Of a stretch of DNA of 64,000 nucleotides, positions 25,290-39,427 are shown in pieces. Both the position numbers and the translations under genes were made by a program. The stretch spans positions 12,501 to 76,500 of the forward strand of contig JAXCGZ010000111.1 in assembly GCA_037179515.1 (NCBI GenBank). Direction: 5' to 3'. Under the pieces are notes generated by a model. It was given only the letters and a program-made list of their open reading frames with translations. It was not told the origin of the DNA and did no database searches. The stretch is from Halocaridina rubra. Its lineage: Eukaryota; Arthropoda; Malacostraca; Decapoda; Atyidae. How positions within the stretch are numbered: the first letter of the stretch is position 1; the number at the start of each line of letters is the position of its first letter.

Positions 25290-26795
25290 AGGAGCATTCA
25301 ATAATCAGAAACTTTTAGGATGTACCCTGATGCAAAAGTCGGTATAAAAAAAAAAATATGCATACACATCCAAAGACTGTGTATATAAATAATGCAAGCA
25401 GTAGTCAAAGATTCATAACAAAAAAAAAAAAAAAAGCCTCAGTTGCACTAAGCCAAAGCTTATCGGCCAAGTAATTAATTCAGGAGTATTTACAAAAAAA
25501 AATGAGGATGTCATTTATAAAGATATATCAAATGTTTTCTTTAACAGGCTACTTTGAAGAGTATCTTTAATATTACAAAAAGAAAATTCATACAGTGAGT
25601 TACAAAAAGTAAGGGTCGAGTAGGAACTCATGTATGATATATGAAGAGTATATTACGAAAGTTTCATGTATCAAGAATAGATACTGAGCCTTTCTTTTTG
25701 TGGAAGGCTTATATAGCTCAAAATTTAGCATTGCATTGACCTCATTTTTAGATAATAGAGAAGTCAAGTATTTAAAAATTCACTTACTAACTTCTTAGAT
25801 CTAGAGAAGGCCATTGTGCCTAAAGAACAGATGAGTGAGAAAAGCTGCAGTAGATATAAATTCTTCAATTTTGTATTGGAGTTATTGTAAGCCCTCCCTG
25901 CCATTATTTCTTTCCAATCTAATACTGTGAGTTGTGTACCACTGCCGTTTGCTGTAGTTTGAAAAATCACAGCATTGACCAAGGCAGATATAGCATGACA
26001 CACAGTATTAACACATATTTATTGCAAAATCTGTGTGTAATTTCTAAAGTCGTAAATAATGAATAAGCTACTAATCCAGAATTAACTTATTGATTTCTTG
26101 TATCAGTCATGGGATTATTGTAACAAACACTGCAAACCCTGCTTTACATGAAATAAATAAATTTTGGAAAGGGAACATTGTAGGCCACTCATGACAGATA
26201 CAAATACATAATAATTTTAGGATACTAGGGATATAATAGACTTGCAAAGGCTGTTTTCTTCAGTGACAAAAGTTCATAACCCAGTTGATAAAGACAATTT
26301 CTTCAATGGTCTAGGATTTGAATCCTTCATCAAGAATATTATATACAGTACTTACAGTTTTTTTTTCAACCATTGTATTATTCTTAATTGAGTTTAAACT
26401 ATGAAACTTGAGGCTGGGGATGAATAGAAATTTATTGAAGTGAAGGCACAGGAAAGAAATGAGTAGCGGAATCCCAGAAGTCCCTTTGTATAATGTGGCG
26501 TTGAAGGCAATGATGATAATGTTAATGTTATTCCAGGTTGTGTTATTGTTTAATAAAAAAAATTTTTGTTTAATAACCATATTGTATTAGATATAGCTTT
26601 TCCTAAGAATCCAAATGTACGTAGTTTGGATAAGTGCTACTTATACATGTACTCCAAATAAATCCAAAATGCTGTATTTTATATAAGATATAGAAATGCT
26701 ACATAAGTACTACATGTTGCTATAATCTCAGATATTGAAAGTAGTGTTGCATGGCATTTTGAGAGTATAAATTTTTGTTGTTGTTGTTTTTCTTT
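25290..26795. other. Intergenic after the MFSD12-like gene, no feature recognised
   Basis: AT-rich with A runs (about 25345, 25420 and 25495). Its left end may belong to an extended 3' untranslated region of the transporter gene. Confidence 0.5.
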
Positions 26796-26799
26796 GCCC

Positions 26800-27607
26800 T
26801 TTTATGTGTCACTATTAATCTCTTTTCAAATGGGAGTGGACACAGACAAGCTGAGGCTGTGTATCAAGGCTATGGTGGGTACGAACACATTTGTTTTTTT
26901 CCAGAGTCAAGCTCCAGAACCACTTTGCTACCTCAGTACCCTGGTTATATGAAAGTATCATGAAGTTAACTAAATTTTGTTTTTGTAATTACTGTACTTG
27001 AGCATTCTTTGCAGCGATGAGGCTTTCAAGAGCTTTTATTCAGAAAATGACAATCATTTGTTCGTATCTGTCTCCAAGTCCATCAAACGACAAACAAGCA
27101 TTCTATGCATCGATGAGGCATTTTAGTCAGCATATAGGTAACTCGTATTTTCAACAAATAGCAATGACGAAGTTAATTTCATTCTAGAAAGCCATATTAT
27201 GATGGATGCGTTTTATGGTGCCGCAGAACACATGCTTCATGGTATACATGAATCCCTATTCAAATAGGGGTGGACACTGGCAAGTTGTAGCTATGAGTGG
27301 AATGAAGGCTTAATGCCCTTAATACTCTGCTGTGGGCTCGAACCTTTGTGCTCCTGCAGTCCCCTGAAGCCTAGGTTTGATATACAGTATTGTTACTGTA
27401 CAATTCAAGTTTTGGTTGCTGCCACTGATAGTAGGAGATAGGTACATATGTACCATTTATGTATCACAGTTGGAAAGGGGGTGGGCACAGACAGGCTGGA
27501 GCTGGGAAATTGTCTGGATACCCTTCCCAACGCCCCCCACTAGACTCGACCGCAGTATTGTCACTTACAGAGTTGAGTGCTCTAACCACTGCACTACCAT
27601 GGTCCCC
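26800..27607 (-). mobile_element. Cluster of three antisense family-A SINE copies
   Basis: Copies at 26800-26892, 27250-27352 and 27456-27607. The last is nearly full: the minus strand reads GGGGGACCATGGTAGTGCAG then TGGTTAGAGCACTC. The intervening DNA has no recognised feature. Confidence 0.7.
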
Positions 27608-28366
27608 CATCCTGCTATCAAAATTATATTCCTTTTTCATCTACATCAAAAATGCAGGACCACACAGACAAGAATCTCTCTTTCCCCCTCATCACCAGTA
27701 ATTAATCATGTGTATAAATTCCACAACTCCAACCTATCTGGATCCATCCCCACATAAAAGTGGGAAAAGATGTAGACGAAGAAGAAGAAGAATCCCCATT
27801 CGAACTGGATTTATTATATAGATATTCTTGCCCGTTACTGGTGAACCAGCTATTCTGTGGAATACTAGTTATTCAAAACCATAGGCAAAAGTATAATTAC
27901 CAATGTTTTGCATTTTTATTAAAGAATGAAATCTTAACGACGTGTCCATAACCTACACATGAGTTTATCCAAGTCTAACAATGGGGAATTTAATTGGAAA
28001 AAATTCGAACAGGCAGAGGACCCTGTTGTTATATTAGCCTTGAGTTTGTTTCATAGATTTGAGGATCTAGTAGAGAAGAGTAGCCCCATTGTGCTCTAGT
28101 GTTACTTATACTTACAAGGTAAGTCACCTAATCTAGCTGAACCTAACTTAATTTACTAAGTTATTTAACACATAAGATTCCTTTGCAAATGAAAATTCTG
28201 GACTTAATATATGTAATTTCTGTTTACATAATGGTTTTAAATAACTGCTATTTTAGAGTAAAATATATTTTTTGACAACGGGATTATTTGGCTTAATAAT
28301 TACAGGAAGGATTATTCATTTACATAGAAATAGTTATGGTTTTAATTTGTAAAATAAAACAGAATT

Positions 28367-28545
28367 AGTGGCCGGCTTGGTAACACCTGCAACTCTGATT
28401 CGTGAAGTCATCAGTTCGAGACCCATCACGGTCTGAGGTTAGAAAGGGTGTTCACTCGGGGTAATGGTTGCCAAAACCAAAATCCTCTGAAAGAAGGCAA
28501 TGCTCAAGCCCTTAACAGAAAAGAGAGTCTATGATGTACCGGATC
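28367..28545 (+). mobile_element. tRNA-derived SINE, family B
   Basis: GTGGCCGGCTTGGTAACACC head, AGTTCGAGACCC B box, GTTCACTCGGGGTAATGG body. The tail is partly lost. Confidence 0.7.
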
Positions 28546-28573
28546 ATCACCATCATTAGTTAAGATTCTAATT

Positions 28574-28733
28574 TGGGGACTACGTTAGCCAGATGGTTTG
28601 AATACCCGGCTCAGGAGTTGACTGGCCCGCGCTCGAGCCTGTTGTGGGGCATTTGGAATGGTATTTAGCTACAACTCCCCAACCATACTCTGTGCCCACT
28701 CCTTTAATGGGAACTTATAGTGACTCAAAAACG
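28574..28733 (+). mobile_element. tRNA-derived SINE, family A
   Basis: GGGGACTACGTTAGCCAGATGG head, GCTCGAGCCTG B box and the family tail ending GACTCAAAAACG. It follows a family-B SINE on the same strand. Confidence 0.65.
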
Positions 28734-28739
28734 AGGATT

Positions 28740-29560
28740 GTTATTTTATAAGATAATTTAGTTTCTTTAATTAGACATTTCCATAATTACGTAAATTTTC
28801 CCCTTAAGTAATTGTAATCTAACTTTTCTTCAATATTGTTTTTATTGTTAGCTTTTTTTTTTACATAACTTGAGGCTCGACATTGTACATAACATTCTAG
28901 ACAAAATAAAAAAATTATTATTTTAACAAAAAACAAAACGTACTTCTATTATTAAAATAAAGAAGAAAAAATGAAAATATGTACAACATTATTTGAGAAA
29001 GAATTCCTTAACTTGTTTTATGTTATACAAAAAGTAATTGAAGAGAGAGAGAGAGAGAGATCCCTTGACTATTTTTTTTTTATTTTAATAAGAAAGTAAT
29101 TGAATGAGTGAGAATATTTTCTAATTGGAAGAGATATTCGGCCGCGTTCATATACATAAAATTGACATGAACGCAAATGGATACTAAAATTAATAATACT
29201 TCATTAGAAGATGTTACTTTTTTGAAAGTTTTAGTAATCTGTATTTAATATATCATCTTTGTTTCCAATCACTGCCTTTATACTTTTTAAAAATGGGAAA
29301 TAATAAAGTTATTAATATATTGAGATTTTGAACGTAAACTAGCTCTTAATTGTGCGGTATTGAACGAATCCAGATTTGTTTACCATAGGATTTAATGTCA
29401 AATTAGATACATGAGGAACTGGAAGACACTTAACACCCAAAACATAACCCTATGTCCCCCATTATTGTATTTTAAGGTATAAGTTGTCAGGTAATTTGTC
29501 TTTGAAGTCTACTTACTTTGGATATATTTATTCGCCATGTCTTAAGGTAATTAAAGTCTA
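28740..29560. other. AT-rich intergenic, no feature recognised
   Basis: Contains a short GA run (29041-29060) but no coding-like frame or transposon end. Confidence 0.5.
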
Positions 29561-29766
29561 GTTCTCCTCCCTAGGGAGGGGTCTAAAATACTTCCGGTTT
29601 TTCCCTTGCGTGTTGTAAGAGTCGGACTAAATGGGACAGAGTGAGAGGGCTTGGAATAGCCTTCTCTGTATTTTTCTTCCCAAAATATAAGAGTATTTTG
29701 CCTTGACTCAGCCACTAGCCTTATAAAGTGAAAAATGGCTCGTGTATATAAATAAGGGAACACCTA

Positions 29767-30030
29767 CAGTTTAGCGGGGCATACCAATGTTCAAAACCTA
29801 CCAATAGATGGCGATAGGCATTGACTAAAAACTGGCGGATGAACACAACAAAAATGGTGACAATAGGCTTACGAAATTTTTTACTATACCTAAAAATACT
29901 TACCTACCCTCTTAGTCAGGTGGGACCCCCCATCTTACTATCCTAACTAAAAATACTTACCTAACCTTCAGTCGAACTACTTACCTGAGTAGAGGGATGA
30001 GGTCGTCGAACGGCATGCCCCGCTAAACTG
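29767..30030. mobile_element. 264-bp MITE with CAGTTTAGCGGGGCAT terminal repeats
   Basis: The left terminus CAGTTTAGCGGGGCATACC and the right terminus GGCATGCCCCGCTAAACTG are inverted copies differing at one base. TA flanks both sides. There is no coding capacity; internal copies of ACTTACCTA-like words occur. It is small and well preserved, suggesting fairly recent movement. Confidence 0.85.
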
Positions 30031-30094
30031 TAAGCTACCCTAAATAAGAGCTACCTTATATTTTTTTTTACTTTTGTCATTCAAGATTATCCAG

Positions 30095-30252
30095 TGGAGA
30101 CTGCAGAAGCGTAGTGGTTAGAGCACGTTATTTAGGAAGTTGACAACCCCGTGTTTGAGCCCACGGTGAGGTGTTATGAAATGCATCCTGCCTAGATTCC
30201 TTAACTCCAACCTGTGTTCACCCCCATTTGAACGGCGAATAATAGTGACATA
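30095..30252 (+). mobile_element. tRNA-derived SINE, family A
   Basis: GCAGAAGCGTAGTGGTTAGAGC head, GTTTGAGCCCA B box, CCTGTGTTCACCCCCATTTG body. An antisense copy follows at 30370-30492. Confidence 0.7.
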
Positions 30253-30369
30253 GTAACTAGTTGTTTGCCAGCAATATTAGGTTAGTCTTGGTAGTTAGGT
30301 TAACTTACTTCACCCCAAGTTAAAGGGGTGTGAAAGTAAACATTTACATAGAGGTAAACAAAAGCTATA

Positions 30370-30492
30370 GTTCCCATTCAATAGGGGTGGACACAGACAA
30401 GTTGGAACTGGTGGATAAAGTGTGGATGCTCTTTCTAAACCCGCATTAGTCACTTCCTAGCTTGTGCGCTTTATGGCAGAGGTACCACGGCC
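30370..30492 (-). mobile_element. tRNA-derived SINE, family A
   Basis: It reads as the reverse of the family: CCCATTCAATAGGGGTGGAC, then ACAGACAAGTTGGAACTGG and the tRNA-like head at its right end. Confidence 0.65.
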
Positions 30493-30499
30493 CACAGGA

Positions 30500-31155
30500 G
30501 AAGAAATTAAATACATATTATTATTTCACAGAACTTGTCAGATTAGGTTGTAATTGAGTATCTGTGGTTTTCAATTGGTTTTTCTTAATTGTTTCCTCTT
30601 GGAAACTTCATGTTTCACCTTAGTCTTCTATATGAAACAATAGAGGGTATAGTAAATTCAACAATATTTACCTTGGTTGAGGGAAACGATATTGTGCCTA
30701 AGAATATTGTAATGAGACATATAGGAAATATTTTATGTTATAGTAATGAGTTCTTTAACCGAAAGACCAAGGGAAAAGTCAGTACAGTTTGCAGTAAGAA
30801 AGTGGAATTTATTTTTGTAAACAAACTTCAGTACTTATAGAGAAAAACATTTTTTTAAATGATAGTTTTCACAAGTTTGGGGGAGTATGGTGAAAATCTG
30901 GCTTTCCAACAAAAATAGCCAATACCAAAAGAGAGCTACCAATGTACTTTTACAGCATAACCTAACCTGGTGTAGTGCCAGTAGTGGTACAGTAATACCA
31001 TAACATTAATCAATGATATTTCCATTTTTGCTTCTTATTTGAGTTTGTTGCAAATTTGAACTGATATAACCAGAGGTTAAGTGATCATTTGAGCAGCAGT
31101 AGACTCTAAATGTCATTTTGCACATTGATCATCCTCAATGTTGTTTTTTGTTGGT
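30500..31155. other. Intergenic, no feature recognised
   Basis: An 83-codon plus-strand frame at 30589-30840 is present, but it has no splice context, recognised motif or compositional support for coding. Confidence 0.5.
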
Positions 31156-31157
31156 TT

Positions 31158-31265
31158 CTAAGCTGCCTGGCTGAATAGCCCTTTATTCCTAAGGGAGGCC
31201 ACTGATGATCCTGAGCTTTCACAAACACAGCTTATAAGGAGTGTATTTTGTGTTGTTGATGTTTG
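31158..31265 (+). repeat. Unclassified repeat family E
   Basis: GGCTGAATAGCCCTTTATTC, then TAAGGGAGGCCACTGATGAT and GTGTTGTTGATG. Related copies lie at 44479-44603 and 57296-57412, all on the same strand. Confidence 0.55.
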
Positions 31266-31456
31266 AGTTTGTTTACGGTGCAGTCTTCTGTTATGTATAT
31301 GAATATATGAGGTGATGTGGTACATTCTGGACAGGCATCATTTATGGAATTGTCTAGACTCTTCTAATAGTCAAGAAGGGCTGGGTGATCTTCACATGCA
31401 AGGATTGATGATGGGAGATTGTGTGTTGTCTTTGAGTGTCTGGATGGGATGGCACA

Positions 31457-31638
31457 GTAACTGTAATTACCTAATTATGCTTACGGTAAAGAGATCCAAG
31501 CTTGTAACTTCCTGTCTCCTGGTCGGTTCCATTTTGTACTTAGTGATACTTATCATACTTGTCCTTAAAACTATGGTTTGAGTTAGCATTACCTCCTCGC
31601 TTAGCGAGTTCCAATTATCAACTACTCTTACACTAAAA
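31457..31638 (-). mobile_element. LINE fragment, 3' end of an interrupted copy (segment 1 of 3)
   Basis: It matches the 3' terminal part of the copy at 15543-18565, from the TAATTAGGTAATTAC tail to the AAAAAAGT that precedes TACTTCC in the intact order. The next bases of the LINE resume at 34930, so this is the detached 3' end of the LINE that continues there. Confidence 0.75.
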
Positions 31639-32820
31639 AAGTCCACCTAGTTCTCAGAATAACGCCTAGATAGATTCTCAGAAGTGTCGGGTAAATGGAA
31701 AATCGCGTGAAAAAACAAGTAATTTTCCATAGGAAACAATGATAAAGGGCAAAGATACGTTCCAAACCTTACATAGACACACCATGCCAAAGATATAAGA
31801 TAAGTAAAAAACATATTTTATAACTACATAACAAAGCAGAAAGCCTTGTATCTATTTTTAGGAGTATACAAAAGATACTCATATGCACTGTACAGCAAGA
31901 AGTTAACATATAATATTGTACTGTACTCTATTATGCAGTGGGCAACAATCATACAGTACACTGGGACGTGCATGGTGGCCGTGAGCAAGTAACTTAAGCG
32001 GTAGAAGAGGAGGAGGATGCAGGAAAACGAACCTCTATCTGCAAATGTAAACAAAGATAAAATATAAATTATAAATAACCAAAGCAAGACTAAAAAACGA
32101 AAAAAAAATTAATTATCCAATGCCTAAATGTAAAACATGTTAGCAAGACTAAAAGACTAAAAAAAAAAATATCATTATGCAATGCCTGAATGACTGCAAA
32201 AAAAAAAAGAAAAAAGATGACACATTCTACTCACTGTATTATACGGTGAGCAACAGGCAAGACTAGAAAACTAATTTTTTTTTCATTATGCAATGCCTGA
32301 ATTACTGTAACAAACAAAAAACACATTCTACTCACCTTATATAAAAAGTTAACACATTCTACTCACTCTATTATACGGTGAGCAATAGGTATGAAATGCG
32401 TGAGGTGGCAGTGAGCACTTGACATAAGCGGTATAAACCGGTATTAGAAGAGGAGAATGAACCTCTTTCAGCCATATGCAAGAAACAGTTAACAAAAGCA
32501 AGACTAGAAAACAATTTTTTCATTATGCAACTAGCCATGATATTATAGTACATGTATACAGTTATCTGTAAAATTTAAAAGAACTGAAAACACAAGCAGT
32601 TATAAATATATCCACGCAAAGAACTGAAAACACAAACAGTTCCAAATATATCCACGCACAGTGGATAATATACCCTAATTTAGGGTAATCAGAGAATGAT
32701 GATGATGAGTGATATCTACGTTGAGTATATAATAATAATCATAATAATAATTATAATAATAATAATAATGATGAATTTCATTTTGTTTAGGGTACTCAAT
32801 ATGGATTTAGGGAAATTTTT

Positions 32821-32975
32821 GTCTATCTATCTATATATTCACCTATCTGTTTACCTATATACGTATCTATCTATCTATCTAGTTCTCTATCTATCTATCT
32901 ATCTATCTTTCACTCTATTTATCTCTATCTTTCTATCCATCAATATACGTACCTATCTATCTGTCTATCTATCCA
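32821..32975. repeat. (TCTA)n microsatellite
   Basis: An imperfect CTAT/TCTA tetranucleotide run with scattered substitutions; an (AAT)n run lies just before it (about 32730-32770). Confidence 0.9.
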
Positions 32976-33320
32976 TATCGGATACATTGTTTTAAATCAA
33001 GATTCTCTCTCTTTCACTGTCTCTCTCTCATTCATATACAAAGAGGAAAAGCTAGGGGCGATTCCAGGGGGTTACAGCGTCCCCTCTAGAGCTGGTGAAA
33101 TACCCCTAGTTTTATATAGTGGAATGGGGAAGAGGGTGGAGATGGGATAGGAGGTGGGGGTCTAGTGTTGCTAAAATAATGTCTTTTTCTGAAGCTCTCC
33201 ACGGCTTAGAGATATTGCATAGCTTATATTTATGGGCTTACTTGTACATCCTTAGAGAGAGAGAGACTGGCGACCAAAATCGGACTTATAACTAGCTCAG
33301 TGTGAAAGATAATAATATAC

Positions 33321-34733
<1,413 letters not shown>

Positions 34734-34929
34734 TATATATATAATGTTTAATGATGATCTTTTTTTATCGCAATCCTCTTTGTACTCGTGGAAGAAGCAT
34801 CTGCGGGCGCTTATTCACTTTTTTTTTTTTTTCGCATTAATCGCAAAATTCGAATTTTTTCACTATTATTTTTGGGAGGCGTTCTTGCAATTTCGTGGAT
34901 AAAAAAATTGCGCATAAAAGGAACAAGGT

Positions 34930-36680
34930 GTACTTCCTTACATCCTGCAAAGAATTTTTCTTACGATGCTTCAAACTATGACCTCTAGTTCTAGTGCTGG
35001 CCATATCAAATATTGATCCCTATCCACTCTGTCATAACCATGAAGGAACTTAAAAGCTGTCACTATATCCCCCCTCAATCTTCTAGCTTCAAGTGATGGT
35101 AAGTCTAATTCCCTCAGCCTTGCATCATAACTGAGATTGCGTATTTCTGGCACCAGTTTCTTGGCAGTCTTTGAATTTTTCCAGATTAACTATGGGCTTT
35201 TTCAAGTGCGGATTCCAAAAGGGGACTGTATATTCAAGATTTGGCCTCACATAGGTTACTTAAATATATCTGAACATTTCCTTGTCCTTGTGTCTGAAGG
35301 CTACCCTTACATTTGCTAAGATTTATATGCATTTCTGGAGACAAATCGGCCAGTATGTTTACTCCTAGATCTCTTATCATTCTCTCTCTCACGAAGATCT
35401 ACTCCTGCCACCGAGAAGCCTAGTTTGGGCCTTCTTGCACTTGTACCCATTCTCATTACCTTACATTTTGAAGTATTGACTTTCATTAGCCACTTTTCTG
35501 ACCACTCATGCAGACTATTTAGATCCTCCAGAAGTTCTCTACCATTGTTCTCATTCCTTACTTTCTTCACAATCTTTGCATCAACTGCAAACATATTCAT
35601 GAAAGAATTTACAGATACAAGAAACAAAAATGGCCCTAAAACTGAAGCCTGTGGAACTCCACTACTAACTCTTCCCCATTCAGACACTGAGTGTCTTACT
35701 CTAACCCTCTGTTCCCTTCCTTCCAAGTATGTTTTTATTCATTCCAAGACATTTCCACCTATTCTAGCCATTGCTTGCAACTTCTTAATAAGTCTCCCAT
35801 GTGGGACAGTGTCAAATGCTTTTTGGAAGTTTTGGAATATACAATCTGCCCAGCCCTCTCTTTCCTGTAAGATTCGGCTTACCTCATCATAACATTCTAA
35901 TAAGTTTGTTATTGTTAATCTACCTTCTCTGAAGCCATGTTGCCTCACTGACAAAAAGTTGAAGGATTCAAAGTGAAGAGAGATATGTTTCCTTGGTAGT
36001 TTATCCATAACTTTGCAAACAATGCTGGTCAAGGAAACAGGTCTATAGTTTAGAGCCGTATCCCTCCTTCCCTTTTTGAAGATAGGTATCACGTTCGCTT
36101 GTTTCCAGCATCTTGGAATCTCCCCTGACTCCCGGGACTTATTAAATATGATACTTAGTGCCGCTGATAGTAAATTAGCGTATTTCTTAAGTACATAAAT
36201 CATCAGGACCTGTAGCTTTATGGAAGTCTAACTCCATCAGCGCTTTGCATACCTCTGTGGCTGAAAAGATGTTCTCTAATACCAGCCCATGAGCTTCTAT
36301 CCCTGCAATCTGAGGGGGTGGGGTATTTTCTATTGTAAATACTGACTGAAACTCCTTGTTCAATTTTTTGCAGATTTCTTCATTCGTCTCAGTGAAGCTT
36401 CCATCCGCTCACTTAAGCTTTAAAACCTGTTCTTTTACCTTCAGTTTTCCTCTGATAGAGCTGTAGAATAGTTTGGGATTTTCTTTAGCCTTCCTGGTGA
36501 TATCCCTTTCATAGTCTTTCTCTGCCTCTCTTCTTTTACTTAGGTAATCATTTCTTGCTCTTTTATAAGTCTGCCAGTTATTTATGTTTTTTCTCCTGCT
36601 ATACCTTTTCCAGCATTTGTCTATCCACTCCTTAGCTCTCCTACACTCATTATTGAACCATTTATCTCTGGCATGAATTA
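34930..36680 (-). mobile_element. LINE fragment, reverse-transcriptase part (segment 2 of 3)
   Basis: It resumes exactly where segment 1 stops (TACTTCCTTACATCCTGCAA) and runs through the RT C-terminus, the SSGVPQASVLGP block, QHGFREGRLTITNL and WKQANVIPIFKKGRRD. It ends at GGCATGAATTA. It carries frameshifts and a deletion at the catalytic region (LFLVSVNSFMNMFAVDAKIV has lost the intact FADD box). Confidence 0.85.
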
Positions 36681-37439
36681 CAGTAATCCCTCGCTATATC
36701 GCGATTCACCTACCGTGAATTCAGTGAATCACAGTTTTTTTTTGTTTTTTTCCCCTGGGTATATGCGAAAATCCATGATATGTGGGAATTTTAACATTTT
36801 CATTATTTTATTGAAAAAAAAAAGTATTTTCGTTTTTTTTTTTTATAAAAAAAGTATTTCCCATCCTAAGAATAATAAAACTGTAATAAATAGTAAAAAA
36901 CATAAATTTAAACATGTAACTCTGCACCATATAAAATACGATACCAGTACCGGCGTTTCGGAAATCGCAAAGGGTTGCACTTACGTGAGATAGTACATAC
37001 TATCTCAGAAGTGATGGGTAAATAGAAAATCTCGTAAAAAAACGAGTCATTTTCCGTAGGAAACAATGATAATGGGCATAGCTCGTTCCACAACCGTCCA
37101 TAGACACACTATACCAAAGATATAAGATAAGTAATACATATTTTATAAGTGCTTAACAAAGCAGAAAGACCTGTAGTTATTTATATTAACATGCAAATAG
37201 TGTACAGTATAAAAGATATACAGATTTACTTTACAGTAAACAAATTAATGCACTCTATTATGCTGTGGGCAACAGGCATACACTGGGACGTGCATGGTGG
37301 CGGTGAGCACGAGGATGCAAACGTTTTGCCGCCTCCGTATCAGCTGATGCACCCTCGCTCGCTATTTCCCTGTCGATATTATATCGAAAGTTTGTTTGCT
37401 GTTTGTTCTTAATTCGTTTTTCCATTATCTTCATAATAT

Positions 37440-38480
37440 CCGATCGCATTAAGCAGTAGAAAAGGAGGAGGATGCGGAAAAACGAACCCCTATCAGCAAA
37501 CGTTTTGCATCTTCCGTATCAGCTGATGCTTATCGCTATTCAGGCACAATATCTCACTCATAATATATTTATTTATTCACTCTATTTGGAGTTTATCTAA
37601 TTTTCAAGATTATAGTACATATTACATATTAATATTCCTTGGTTCTAAACATTATTCTATCATCATTACATATCGACCGTGCTGCACGAAATCTAAACGT
37701 AAACAAAGTCAGCTGAGAGAACAAGAAAACTATTCAATTCGTTATAAAGAAAACGTATATCGGGGAAACTTAAATGAAATATATATATTCTCTTTACGCT
37801 ATTTCCCTGACGATATTATATCAAAAGTTTGTTTGCTGTTTGTTCCTAATGCTTTTTTTCAATTTTCTTCATAATATTCGATTGCATTAAGCAGTAGAGG
37901 AGGAGTATGATGTGGGAGAACGGACCTCTATTGGCAAACGTTTTGTCACACTTCCGTATCAGCTGATGCACCTTCGCATGCTATTTCCCTGACGATATTA
38001 TATAGAAAATTTATTTGCTATTTGTTCTTAATGCTTTTTTTCAATTTTCTTCATAATATTTGATCACATTAAGCGGTAGAAGAGGAGGAGGATGTGGGAG
38101 AACGAACCTCTTTCGGCAAACGTTTTGCCACTTCCGTATCAGCTGATGCACCCTCGCACGCTATTTCCCTGACGATATTGTATCGAAAATTTGTGTCCTG
38201 TTTGTTCTTAATGCTTTTTTCCAAGTTTCTTCATAATATTCGATTGCATTAAGCGGTAGAAGCGGAGGAGGATGCGGGAGAACGAACCTCTATCTGCAAA
38301 CGTTTTGCCACTTCAGTATCAGCTGATGCATGGTCGCATGCTATTTTCCTGACAATGTTATAATGAAAATATGTTTTGCTGCTTGTTCTTAATGCTTTTT
38401 TTCCATTATCTTCATAATATCCGATCGCATTAAGCGGTAGAAGAGGAGGAGGATGGCGGAAAAGTACCTCCAAGGCGGTC
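37440..38480. repeat. 181-bp tandem repeat inside Tigger T1
   Basis: Units recur at TTAAGC(A/G)GTAGAAG near 37451, 37889, 38071, 38251 and 38432; the last three intervals are 180-182 bp. Each unit holds AACGAACCTCTAT, CAAACGTTTTGCCACTTCCG, TATCAGCTGATGCA and TCCCTGACGATATTATAT. About 260 bp of unrelated sequence (37540-37800) interrupts the second unit. Confidence 0.8.
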
Positions 38481-38649
38481 GATTTTTTTACTGAAATGAA
38501 TTTTTTATTTTATTTTATTTTATTTTTATTTATTTATTTATTTTTTTGCATGGGCGTTATTCGCGAATTTCGTATTTTTTTGCTATTATTTTTTAGGGGC
38601 GTTATTGCAATTTCACAGTTAAAAAAAAAAAAACAGAAAAAGCGAACAA

Positions 38650-39340
38650 GGTGTATTAAAATTTCCAGTATTTTCATTATTTTATTGATAAAAAAAAGTA
38701 TTTCCTAGCCTAAGAATAATAGAACAGTTAAAAATAATAAAGAATATAAATTTAAACATGTAAATCTGCACCTAATAAAATACGATACCAGTATCGGCGT
38801 TTCGGAAAACGCAAAGGGTCGCACCTACGTGAGATAGTACATATAAAAATTTCCAGTATTTTCATTATTTTATTGATAAAAAAAAGTATTTCCTAGCCTA
38901 AGAATAATAAAAACAGTAAAAAATAGTAAAAAACATAAATTTAAACTTGTAACTCACAGTATTGCACCATATAAAATTTTGTACAATAGCGTATTGGCGT
39001 CTTGGAAAACTCAAAGGGTCGCACCTACGTGAGAAAGTACACGGGATGCTATTGGCTGATGGATGGGAGATGACGAATCTCAGAATTGTTATTCTGTATG
39101 TTCTGTATCATGGGGTCTGATTGGCTTTTTGATTGAAGCTTGATTTTCCCAGCATCTTCCATTGTCTCGCAAAAGGTCGCACCTACGTGAGAAAGTACAC
39201 GGGATGCTATTGGCTGATGGGTGGGAGACGACATATCACAGAATTGTTTTTCTGTATGTTCTGTATCATGGGGTGTGATTGGCTTTTTGATTGAAGCTTG
39301 ATTTTCCCAGCATCTTCCATTGTCTCGCCTCAACCGTTCA
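38650..39340. repeat. 190-bp and 156-bp tandem repeats inside Tigger T1
   Basis: Two units of about 190 bp (AAAATTTCCAGTATTTTCAT to CGCACCTACGTGAGATAGTA; 38650-38840 and 38840-39030) are followed by two 156-bp units (GTCGCACCTACGTGAGAAAG to TTCCATTGTCTCGC; 39018-39170 and 39174-39330). T2 has three of the first kind at 61380-61980. Confidence 0.8.
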
Positions 39341-39427
39341 GTCTACTCACATGTATGCTGTTCGCGTTGCGCTTCGTAATACGTTGTGCTTGTGATTTTG
39401 TGAAACTTTTGTATTTTAACCCCTACA

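Noticed and set aside
30589..30840. 83-codon plus-strand frame that looks mildly protein-like
   Set aside because: No acceptor, donor, recognised motif or neighbouring exon; its length is unremarkable in AT-rich DNA read in six frames.
37440..38480. CRISPR-like array of direct repeats
   Set aside because: Units are about 181 bp and contiguous without unique spacers, within a eukaryotic transposon.
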